From positions 1-10,751 of the forward strand of contig JAHBMJ010003239.1 in the NCBI GenBank assembly GCA_018398765.1: a stretch of 10,751 nt of DNA. Reading direction: 5' to 3'. The position numbers and the translations under genes are program-made. Below the pieces are notes generated by a model that saw nothing but the letters and a program-made list of their open reading frames with translations, searched no databases and had not been told where the DNA came from. Each line of letters starts with the position of its first letter. Position 1 is the stretch's first letter. Source of the stretch: Chromera velia. Taxonomy: Eukaryota > Sar > Chromeraceae. This document shows, one piece after another, positions 1 to 7,738 of this stretch.

Positions 1-27
1 CCCCCCCCTCCCACCCCATGCACGCAC

Positions 28-457
28 CTGCGGGATGCAGGGCCACGACCCTGGTCTTCCACTCTTGGAGAAGATCTCACGAAGTTTATCCCCCTCCGTC
101 TCCTCCTCTCCGTCTCCCGCATCCCCTGAATCCCCCGGACTTGCCGGGATCTTCGTATTACTGGGAACGGAAACGTTTCGGAACAGATACCTGGAGCCTC
201 CCCCCTTGGTGGGCACTGAGGAAGGAGGCAGCGGTTTGGGTCCCTGCAAGAAAAAAGCGAACAAAACAACATGGAAGCACGTCAATGATAGTATCAATCT
301 TGACGCACGTGGACCAGACAGGGGAAATTCTAGTCACAAGAAAAAACGGAAGCCACAGTGAAGAACGCACCTCCTCAATATCTGTCACCAGAAGTCCACT
401 CGGTGAGGCATCGAAGTCCAGGCTTCTGCCTGCTTCTTTCGGCTGTTGCGCCATCAT
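28..457 (-). CDS. Unrecognised gene, first two exons, 3' part beyond the left edge
   Basis: I call this from splice logic on the minus strand. Exon 1 runs from 457 down to 371 (29 codons, starting Met-Met-Ala-Gln-Gln in the context GCC-ATG) and ends in GAG before the donor GTGCGT. The intron (370-244, 127 nt) ends in a pyrimidine run and TTGCAG. Exon 2 runs from 243 down to 28 (72 codons) and ends in CAG, again before GTGCGT. Both exons join in phase 0 without a stop. The protein begins hydrophilic, then becomes Pro/Ser-rich and acidic (residues about 58-75), ending around a Lys-Leu-Arg-Glu-Ile-Phe-Ser-Lys segment. It looks like a disordered N-terminus. I recognise no domain and infer no function. 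The second Met codon is an equally possible start. The identical donors, the matched phase and the good acceptor are the support. An antisense open frame at 18-659 overlaps it but reads less like protein. Confidence 0.5.
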
Positions 458-1166
458 GGCTGCGCGTCCAGCCAGCAAGAGTTCAAACCCACAAAAAGAT
501 GGGAAGACAAAAAATGGAAGAGATCGTGATTTAAAAACAAAGCCTGTCTGGGAGTTGACAAGTGTCGAAGACCAATTTATACGCCATGGAGGTGAAACCG
601 AACTGCCTGAGCAAAGAACGCCCGATTTCTCTGGCCTCCCCCCCTTCTTGTCTGCTTGATCACTGAACGGATGTGTTGCTTGACTTCGTATCAAACTCGG
701 AGACAAGCCCTGGCATCATTTCAGGCGTAAGATCACATGCACGAGAACACCCTTCACCGATTCAGAGATCCGTGCCATCGAATGCTGTCCTACTGCGACA
801 GGAACTTCCAACAACTTGCACTGAGACATCAAATCCTCGACCTTGCATGATCTAAATGGGAGATCGTCTCTTCGAGGTTGATGCAGTCAGTCTGACCCCG
901 CGAGTTTGGGGGTCCGGCCAGGGTTCTCGGGCCGCGTGGAGTATGGCGGCCGGGTCTCCGACAAAAAAGTGAATTTGGCACCGAGTCACCGGCCCGGGAT
1001 ACACCCTACCAGTTGGGTGAGTGCCTCGGGGGGGCATTTATAGGGGGCGTTAGGGGGTCTGCGGGGGCTTGGGCATGTCTTGCATGCAATTGGCGAGTGG
1101 CGGCCCGGGGGTCACGGCAACGCGCGCGAAATATGCTTTTCGGGACCGAGTCATATGATTACACAA

Positions 1167-1285
1167 CTCCGTGCGAGTGACTTGAGGGGCACGTATAAGA
1201 TCGTATAAGTGCGAAGTATATATATTAATATACAAATATATAATTACAGAGCCATGCAGCTCCGTGCGAGTTACTTGAGGGGCAC
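1167..1285. repeat. Pair of 26-bp direct repeats, 93 bp apart
   Basis: The sequence CTCCGTGCGAGT-N-ACTTGAGGGGCAC occurs at 1167-1192 and 1260-1285 with one mismatch (G against T at the N). The 67 bases between them are A/T-rich and include a TATATATTAATATA stretch. Both copies are preceded by similar TTACA(C/G)A sequence. They could be paired regulatory sites or the remains of a small duplication; nothing in the window decides this. Confidence 0.7.
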
Positions 1286-1468
1286 TTTTTTCCTCGCGTT
1301 GCGCGCAAAAAAATGACCGAGTTGCGGGGGATAAAACAAAAAAAAAAAAAGATGATATGCGAGTGCGTGCGATCTCAGGGCCTCTCGGCTGATCTCTGAC
1401 AGCAAAGCTGAGCTGCCCCCCGAGGCGATGTAGGCGGTGCCAAAACGACATGCACTTTCAGACTTCAG

Positions 1469-1502
1469 AACCGATTTTCCGCATGACGGTTTAGAATCGG
1501 TT
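1469..1502. repeat. Short inverted repeat upstream of the G-patch gene
   Basis: AACCGATT at 1469-1476 pairs perfectly with AATCGGTT at 1495-1502. One wobble and one further pair extend the stem to ten base pairs around a loop of about 14 bases. It may lie in the 5' leader of the gene starting at 1751. A stem of this size can occur by chance, so any function is speculative. Confidence 0.3.
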
Positions 1503-1750
1503 TGGGGGAGTTTGTACTCTGTCTGCACGTCTTCTTCACTTAATTGTCCGACGCAGTCATCGATCTGCTCTGTCTGTACAAGCAGTTTGCTGTTTTTGCT
1601 TTGCTGGCCTCTGTGACTCTGCTGCAGATGGAGCCGCACTCTTAAAGCTGCCGCACGTTCGTGTTTTTCTGTGCGTATCAAAAGACTGACCGATCAGCGG
1701 TTCATACCTGAGTTTCGGACGGAATTGCTTGTGTGATTGAGGGAGAAGCG

Positions 1751-2939
1751 ATGTCGAAGAAGTACTACGATCGTCTCCTTAAGGGGACGGGAACCTCCAA
1801 CAAAGTGGTGAAGTCGTCATTCGGGGAGAAGATGCTCAAAATGATGGGGTGGAAAGAGTCAGTCTGGCATGCATATTCAGCAGGCCTGTTGAAGTTTGCC
1901 CTTTGACCTTGCACTGTGATTCCGTCTGTTCTCGTCGGTTGAATTTTGCAGCTGGTTTGCTCTGTATTGCTTGCTCCGTATGCCAGCTCTTCTCCCTTGC
2001 ATCTCATCCCTCTTTTCTCATGTTGTGTGGGCGACAGATGGTGGTTGGTTGTGTACACGTCTCCTCCCTTCCCTTTTTTCTGTCGGTCTTTGTTTTTCTG
2101 CAGAGGTGAGGGCCTCGGGAAGGAACGAGACGGACAGGTGGCACCCGTGCAAGTGAAGCGCCGCGAAGATAACACAGGTGTCAGTCAGGCTCTTTCAATC
2201 CATGTATCTCTTCGATGTATCCATATGCACGCCGCTTTCCTATCACAACATGAAGAGGAAGAGAAGGAGGGCTTGCGTGCATGCATTTGTTGCTTAGGCC
2301 CGCCTTCTGTGTTCTACGTGAGATCCAACGGAGATGCAATGCGTGGTGGGCGCTTGATGATATGTAAGGACCTGAGACGAGAACTGCGGACAGGCGCATG
2401 ATTTCAAAGCGACAGTTTGAGTCTCCACCCCGGCTTACCTGCATGTGGGGCGAGAACAATCATGCTAATGTGCAAATAATTTGTACTTCGGAATGTTTGC
2501 AGTTGGGAGGAGAAGTAAAGGATGCCAGCGACCAGTGGAAGAACTGGTGGGACGACGCGTTCAATAAAGTGGCGACGCAAATTAAAGTGCAAGTGGTCAG
2601 TCTGTCAGTCATGGTATGTACAGCCTTTCTGCGGCCCATGTGCGTCTTTTTGCCAACGTATCGCCAAAGTTGTGCCGCCTCATACCCCTCTCCCTGGGCT
2701 TCTCCGGTCTCTCGCTCTCGTTCGCTCTCTCTGTGTGTGCGAAGGCATACACACCATCACACATTCACACGGCCTCATCACAGCACTTGCACAGCCCTTG
2801 CGCGACCCGATTGAGCGTTCGGGGGAGTTCAGCAGGATGATTTTCAATTTGATAGGAAGAGGATGAGATCTTACTTCCGTGATTATGATTTGAAGAAGTC
2901 TGACTGACTCTCTCTTCCTTCAGTGACTCCATGCATCAG

Positions 2940-2975
<36 letters not shown>

Positions 2976-3920
2976 ATCTCACTCTCTGCCTCTCTCTCCC
3001 TGCCCGCCCCCCCTCTTTCTCTCCTTTCCTCCCTCCCTTCCACTCTCTCTCTGCCCCTTACTTGCACTCTCAAGATTTTCTCCACAGCGTCTTATTCTCA
3101 TCGAGTTTCAAATTCATCAATTCGTCACGCAGACGTTCCCTCATCATACTTTCAATCGATGAAAGAGCCAGATACATGCATTTTTTCCTCCGGGCTTCAC
3201 TCTTATTCGTTTTTTCTCATGTCATTCCCTCTTGGTCAGGCCACCAACTCCTCCTCTTCCTCTTCCTCGGAATCCGGTGACTCGTCGGATGATGAGGGGG
3301 GGGTGGGGATTCGTCAGATTGGAAGAAACCGGAAGGTGGCAAGTCTCGTCAACATCTCCTCGTCCTCCTCTGCCTCCTCTGCTTCTGCTGGTGCTCGGTC
3401 TTCGTCGAAGAGCAGGAAGGACAGGGCGCAGGAGGAAGAGGAAGGGGACCACCCAATGGATGGCACAGACAGGGAGGATACTTTGACTTCCTCTGGAGAG
3501 AAGAAGGGCAAGAAGAAGAAGAAGGACAAGAAAAAGCAAGGGGAGGAAGGCATGGAGGTAGAGGAGTCTCAGGATGCAGAAGAGAGGGAGACGGCCGATT
3601 CGGAGGAGCAGAGCGAGTCGAAGTCTGAGAAAAAGAAGAAAGACAAGAAAAAGGATAAGAAGAAGAGAAAGGCTGAGGGAGAAGCGCAGTTGGAAGAGGA
3701 AGCAAGAGGGGACAGCAATAAAAAGGAAAGTTCCTCACAAGATCCTGCTCTTTCGAGTGGATCCCCTCCATCGGCATCTTCGGCAAGTACCAAGAAGAGC
3801 AAGAAGCAGAAGACCAAAGAGGAGGAAGAAGGGAGTGACGCGGAGGCCATGGAAGACGTTAAGCAGAAGAAAAAAGAAAAAAAAAAGAAGGCAGAACGCG
3901 CACGCCGTGGAGATGAGTGA
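1751..3920 (+). CDS. GPATCH4-like: GPATCH4/Tma23-like nucleolar G-patch protein, four exons
   Basis: Exons are 1751-1857, 2104-2179, 2503-2595 and 3240-3920, giving about 318 residues. All junctions keep frame, all three donors are GTCAGTC, and the acceptors are CTGCAG, TTGCAG and GGTCAG. Residues about 24-61 form a G-patch: FGEKMLKMMGW, then across the first intron KEGEGLGK, then a basic stretch and NTG. Exon 3 begins LGGEV and carries WKNWWDDAFNK, the Trp-Trp/Phe-Asn-Lys block that follows the G-patch in human GPATCH4 and yeast Tma23. Exon 4 is a disordered tail: Ser runs, an acidic patch, then alternating Lys-rich and Glu-rich segments typical of nucleolar proteins. In the family, the G-patch binds and stimulates a DEAH helicase (DHX15/Prp43 type) in ribosome and snRNA maturation. 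That role here follows from homology. The ATG at 1751 gives the family-like short N-terminus. A small exon hidden in the 644-nt third intron cannot be excluded. Confidence 0.86.
2943..2973. repeat. (CT)n microsatellite in intron 3 of the G-patch gene
   Basis: An uninterrupted 31-base CT run is followed by about 90 bases of C/T-rich sequence up to about 3060. It lies inside the third intron, roughly 270 bases upstream of its acceptor. Translated in frame it gives long Ser/Leu runs, an artefact that extends the exon 4 reading frame leftwards to 2931. Confidence 0.9.
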
Positions 3921-4161
3921 CCTTCTGAACCTTCATGCCGCACGCTGTTGTGACGGTCCGTGTCAGCAGCAAATTTTGTTAGCAATTAGGCTGGACGTCT
4001 TTTCAAGCTTTTAAAGTTGCTACTTTTCTTTGACATCTTTGTAATGGATTGCAATTGATTGATCAAATTGGGGGGCATTGACTTAAAGTTTGTTCCTAGC
4101 GTCTGGCCTATGCGTCTTTCGTCTCTTCCTTCTGATTGATCAAATGGAACCAAAATTGTAT

Positions 4162-4193
<32 letters not shown>

Positions 4194-4290
4194 CTAGAAA
4201 CAGGATACGGTGGCACTGGTTGGGAACAGGGGGTTGGAAGTGATTGTGCAAGTCTAGTTTGCATGCAGGTGTTGGCAGGTACACATCAGA
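3921..4290. other. 3' region of the G-patch gene and transition to A/T-rich DNA
   Basis: No further coding sequence is visible after the TGA at 3918-3920. There is no AATAAA; a TGTAA lies near 4040, which some algae use as a poly(A) signal, but I cannot confirm that here. Composition is mixed and becomes A/T-rich towards the right. Confidence 0.4.
4165..4193. repeat. (AT)n microsatellite
   Basis: A run of 29 alternating A and T bases lies just downstream of the G-patch gene, near the left side of the A/T-rich island. Confidence 0.9.
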
Positions 4291-4692
4291 GAGATTAGAA
4301 ATCATATGACATATTAGAATGACATATCATGACAGACATAGAAATCATTCACAGTAAGGTGGTTACTCAAAGTGGAACCGCATTAGGGGTTTGTTGTAGT
4401 TATGAACAAGACTTAGAATAGTGATTTAAAATATGTAAGACTTCGCTATTCTTTTTTGTAAGTACTGAATAGTCTAATATGCATTTGGTTCATGAAGTTT
4501 AGAACTAGCTTTTAATGCCAGTTGCACCCACATAATACAGATCCGGCCTAGCTAGAATAAGGTGTCAAGGCCTATAGGTCAGGGCCCGGGGTGGATTCTT
4601 CAAGTTTTATAAGAAATTAAAAATAAGCTAGGTTTAATGTTCCGTATTACTCCAATGCTCCCTGGTCCACTGCTGGGCCTCGACTATATAAG

Positions 4693-4973
4693 AAATATCT
4701 AGAAAAATATGTAAGAAAAATGTTAGAAATGTTATAAAAATTTTACAGAAATATTATATTATAGAAATATGTTAGAAATATTGAATGAATGAATGAATGA
4801 AGTTGGCTTTGCTAGAGTGGAGCATTTTAAAAAAATTTTATAGAAATATTACAGAAATCCCATAGAAATGTTAAGAAATCTTCAGACTGGATTTCTATCA
4901 TATTTCTATAGTATTTCTATAAAATTTATATAATATTTCTAACATGTTTCTTACATATATTTCTAACATATTT
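4693..4973. repeat. Long imperfect foldback (MITE-like or hairpin)
   Basis: The left arm, 4693-4779, is rich in TTAGAAAT/ATAGAAAT motifs. The reverse complement of 4891-4973 follows it base by base at roughly 85 percent by eye, with one gap of about six bases. Shared blocks include ATATGTAAGAAA, ATGTTAGAAAT and TATAGAAATATG. The 111-base spacer contains a further partial direct copy of the left arm (about 4829-4879) and the TGAA tandem. Transcribed, this would make a long hairpin RNA. As DNA, it resembles the foldback of a small non-autonomous transposon. No coding sequence is present. Confidence 0.75.
4782..4801. repeat. (TGAA)5 tandem repeat
   Basis: Five perfect copies of the tetranucleotide TGAA sit in the spacer of the foldback, directly after its left arm. 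Confidence 0.9.
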
Positions 4974-5439
4974 AATTCTTAACTTTTTTGTAGGGATCGA
5001 CTTGCATAGTTAACTTTAAAAAAAAATTCACTCTAAAAATTCTTTATTTTTTTTTTTTATGCAGTCAATTCTGGAGTCAAACACTAAGTAAAACAATGTT
5101 AACTATTGTTAAATGTTATTAACCTTATAAAATTAAGTAAATTATACTGTAAATATATATAAATATAATTTCTCAAAAGTATAACTATCAATTAAACTAC
5201 TAAAGTCGATCTGCACTTATTGGTGTATACACGTATTTTATAAAACTGAAAAACAATGTCAATTATTAATCACTTTAGTTTACTGCAGTAAAAGTTTGAA
5301 TTAAAAATTAAAATACTTTTGTTTGTGAAAAAAGGTTTTTGACCGACTGTATAGACTATTAAACTCGAACCATGCATCTTTGTACCAATGTACCAAGCTG
5401 TACGTGTGCTTATACGCACGACTTGACCTTTGCATGCAC

Positions 5440-5921
5440 CTAGGCATGCACTGTCCGCCTCACTTCAAAACTGTTTTCCTCTTTTGTCAAGAGTTTCTTA
5501 TGCTCTGTCAAGATAGCCTGAGATGGCAAAAAAAAGCACGGCACATCACGACACCACCACCAGAAAGCATTGGAAGAGCTACAAACGCAAGGGGGGCACA
5601 AAGAACGGATAAAGAGAGAAAAGGAGGGCTGAGAGTCACCAGCTCAATTGCGGCCACGCCATCGTTGTCTACAAGCAAGAAAAAAAGCAGGCATTTGTCT
5701 CCGTAGTGTTTGGGAAGAAAGGGAGAGAGGGACAAGCGATGGACACAAACGGCCAGAAAAACAAGGAGACAGAGACATTAAGACGAAAAGAGAGGAAGAC
5801 AAAGCAGTATACACGACTCACCGAAGAGAAGAGAAAAGAGAAGAGAAGAGAAGAGATAAGTAGCCCGATAAAAAGAAGGCTGATGGAGGAGAAGGAGGAG
5901 GAGGAGGAGGCCCCTCTCCAT
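5440..5921 (-). CDS. Tentative small spliced gene, possibly membrane-anchored or secreted
   Basis: Minus-strand exons are proposed at 5921-5822, 5668-5640 and 5517-5440, giving 68 residues and a TAG stop. Introns run GTGAGT...TTGTAG (153 nt) and GTGACT...TCTCAG (122 nt), both with pyrimidine-rich ends, and the phases (1, then 0) fit. Exons 2 and 3 read like real protein: Asp-Asn-Asp-Gly-Val-Ala-Ala-Ile-Glu-Leu, then AILTEHKKLLTKEENSFEV, a likely helix. Exon 1 encodes Met-Glu-Arg-Gly and eight leucines, then a second hydrophobic run, as in a signal anchor. That exon consists largely of CTC and CTTCT simple repeats, so its hydrophobicity may be accidental and the true upstream exon may differ. 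A GTGAGG inside the last exon (5463-5458) is an alternative donor, so the gene could continue towards the A/T-rich island or have been cut by it. I recognise no family. Confidence 0.35.
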
Positions 5922-6010
5922 CTGATCTGAAGTGATCCTCAGCTTTGAAACCTGAATTCAAACGACTCGTATGAAGAGTCATGCCGCGGGCCAACAGGGT
6001 CCTCCTCTCT

Positions 6011-6035
6011 CCTCTCCTCTCCTCTCCTCTCCTCT
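6011..6035. repeat. (CCTCT)5 repeat
   Basis: Five perfect CCTCT pentamers lie between the two tentative minus-strand genes. A related purine tract of GAAGA-type repeats is present at about 5823-5857. Confidence 0.85.
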
Positions 6036-6253
6036 CTCTGCCCAACCCCCCGGCCCTCCATGCATCTCCCAAGTGAGTACGTCAATTCATTTGCGATCCC
6101 CGACGATCACTGCGCTCCCTGCATGATCATTCTCCGCCTCCAAAAGAGAGATCGAGAGGGAGAAGCTCCCCCCTAAAAAAAAATTCCTCCCTTCCGGCCG
6201 ACACACATCCAAAAGGGCATTCTCAAACAAAAGCGGAGACGCTGTTGACGGTG

Positions 6254-6735
6254 TCATGCGTCCAGTGGCAAAGGGAAGATTTCTTCGGAAGAAGATGGTG
6301 GTGTCACTGGTGTGCGACTCTTCCTTCCGGCCTCCTCTTTCACATGAGTGGCTACAGGGTGCATGATGCGTGGTGAGGGTGTAGGATATTTTTTTTCTTG
6401 GAAGGACTCCAAATGCATCCAGGAGTGCATGCATGCACACAAGAGACAGATCCGCCAGATCCCTTCTCTGAGGGCCCTCTCCTTTTTTCTCCTTTCGAGC
6501 TTTTCTCTTTTCCTTTCCTTTGTTCTCTTCTTTCCGGAGGTTGAGGCCGGGCCGTGAGCGAGGGAGGGCACTCATTCTTCTCTGCGTCATCAAGATCTTC
6601 TCCTTTGTTTCCAAGATGCTAGAAAGAGAAACGAATGGAGGCGCTCACCTTTGCGGCTACAGAGAGAATGCAAGGAGGACATCCAGTGCCTTGTTTTCAT
6701 CTGAATTCACACATACGCACACACACATATACACG

Positions 6736-6788
<53 letters not shown>

Positions 6789-7202
6789 GCAGGCAGGTAG
6801 AGAGAGGGGGTACCCTCAGCTCCCCAACAGTAACCTTCTTTCCTCTCTGTCTCTTGAACAGCCTCTCAAGGCTCGCCTTTGGCAGCTGGGTGTCAGATTG
6901 TGCGACCTCTCCGTCAGCACCTCTTCCTCTTGTCTCCTCTCCAAAGGGCTCATTCACTCAGGGCGACGGTCACCTCTTCTCGTTAGCCAAGACCGGGGGG
7001 AGTTCGCGGCCCCCGAATGAATGCAGAGAGAGGGAGGGACACATTGAGCAGTGCTATCATGATGGACTATATACCTCCGTGTCTTTGTGATGATCTTTTT
7101 TCTCGCCAACCCCCATTGTCTCCTTTTGTGCACGCACACCCACAAACAGACCCTCCGCGATCCCATCTTCCCTCCTCCCCTCTCTCCCGAGGTTGGGGCC
7201 AT
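6254..7202 (-). CDS. Tentative spliced gene for a disordered basic/acidic protein
   Basis: The two 3' exons are the best part. The exon at 6618-6441 follows the acceptor CTCTTTCTAG. It reads His-Leu-Gly-Asn-Lys-Gly-Glu-Asp-Leu-Asp-Asp-Ala-Glu-Lys-Asn, then a Pro/Arg/Lys-rich stretch, ending in phase 1 before GTGTGC. After an 89-nt intron closed by CTGTAG, the exon at 6351-6254 completes the Ser codon and reads THVKEEAGRKSRTPVTPPSS, ending ...PLPLDA and TGA. An upstream exon around 6948-6814 contains KASLERLFKRQRGKKVTVGE and can join in phase 0 (donors possible at 6834, 6813 or 6786), but its own acceptor is weak. A first exon at 7202-7152, in the context GCC-ATG-GCC and 17 codons long before GTCTGT, is plausible. 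The whole product would be hydrophilic and probably disordered. I recognise no domain. The intron before 6618 would carry the (GT)n microsatellite. Confidence 0.4.
6740..6786. repeat. (AC)n microsatellite
   Basis: This is a 47-base pure AC run, extended leftwards by imperfect AC/ACGC repeats to about 6708. On the minus strand it is a GT run that would lie at or near the start of an intron in the tentative gene at 6254-7202. Long Thr-His open frames through it are artefacts. Confidence 0.9.
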
Positions 7203-7738
7203 GGCAGACTCCCTCAGAGAACTCCGCAGTGCGAAGCGAAACTCGAAGCGAAACTGCTGCATGCAGCTAAGTGAATAATAATATATATCGCTCGAGCGCG
7301 CAACATGCATGCATGCAATGCATGCACATGCAACACAGCTAGCAAGTGCTTGCAACACTGCATGCATGCATGGAAAAGAGGCGCGTGCATTGCACAGTGC
7401 AACAGTTCACCGTGCAACAGTGTGACAATGAAGGCGAAACTTCACGTCTTCAGCTATATATATCGCTCCATAGGGGGTTTCGATTGTCACGCACGATCGA
7501 GTCATCTTCACTTCTTTCCACACCGACTTCTATTAATATTAACATATACACAGTCCACGCATGATCGCAGCTGTCAGTTTTTGGCGTTCTTTTCTCTTCG
7601 TCTGTCACGCGCACCAAGTGAGAGTCAGAGCTTTTGAAAGTACTTGCGTAAAATTGGAACGAGCCGAGTGTTGCAGACAACCTTCCCTGTGCATGGCTCT
7701 GCTGACCTGATCGAGCCCATATACCCTGTGACTGTCAG
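7203..7738. promoter_or_regulatory. Divergent promoter region with GCATGC cluster and two TATA-like sites
   Basis: The stretch separates a possible minus-strand start at 7202 from the plus-strand start at 7739. GCATGC occurs five times between 7307 and 7369, partly overlapping. The 12-mer TATATATCGCTC appears at 7282-7293 and again at 7457-7468, giving TATA-like sequences suited to the left gene (about 75-90 bases upstream) and the right gene (about 280 bases upstream). A five-codon open frame from the ATG at 7693 precedes the main start. The promoter role is inferred from position and motifs. Confidence 0.4.

Larger units (their letters stand above)
458..1750. other. Divergent spacer between the left gene and the G-patch gene
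   Basis: I find no convincing gene here. The section 880-1140 is strongly G/C-rich with G runs. On the minus strand, 1036-1043 reads as a TATAAAT box, about 580 bases upstream of the left gene's start. The octamer core ACCGAGT recurs at 980, 1145 and 1316. A minus-strand open frame across 1271-1681 has no ATG and no clear splice partner, so I leave it uncalled. The last 250 bases or so probably hold the promoter and 5' untranslated region of the G-patch gene. Confidence 0.45.
4290..5380. other. A/T-rich island without genes
   Basis: Base composition changes abruptly here: the stretch is mostly A and T, while the flanking genes are G/C-rich or balanced. Stops interrupt all six frames and I find no exon pairs. 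It holds the foldback at 4693-4973, a TGAA tandem, a poly-T run near 5046-5059 and short palindromes such as AACAAT...ATTGTT near 5092-5110. It could be a non-autonomous mobile element, an old insertion or an A/T-rich intergenic spacer. No terminal inverted repeats or target-site duplication were evident by eye. Confidence 0.6.

Noticed and set aside
18-659. Plus-strand 213-codon open frame
   Set aside because: It lies antisense to the minus-strand exons with good splice signals, and its translation is low in protein-like features.
880-960. Possible tRNA because of a GGTTC-like segment in G/C-rich DNA
   Set aside because: No cloverleaf arms or acceptor pairing could be drawn.
977-987. GGCACCGAGTC resembling the tail of a Cas9 tracrRNA
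   Set aside because: Only a short word matches, the expected pairing sequence after it is absent, and there is no CRISPR context in this eukaryotic DNA.
1271-1681. Minus-strand 136-codon frame upstream of the G-patch gene
   Set aside because: It has no ATG start, a poly-Phe end from a poly-A run, and no compatible splice partner, although part of it looks mildly protein-like.
2931-3239. Extension of the G-patch tail upstream to an ATG at 2931 (a 329-codon frame)
   Set aside because: The extension translates the intronic CT run; the acceptor at 3238-3239 and the exon 3 donor at 2596 give a family-consistent join in phase 0.
5706-5930. Plus-strand Lys/Glu-rich open frame
   Set aside because: It consists of purine simple repeats, and the minus strand has better splice evidence.
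6520-7090. Plus-strand open frames rich in Thr-His repeats
   Set aside because: They owe their length to the AC microsatellite and have no domain or splice support.
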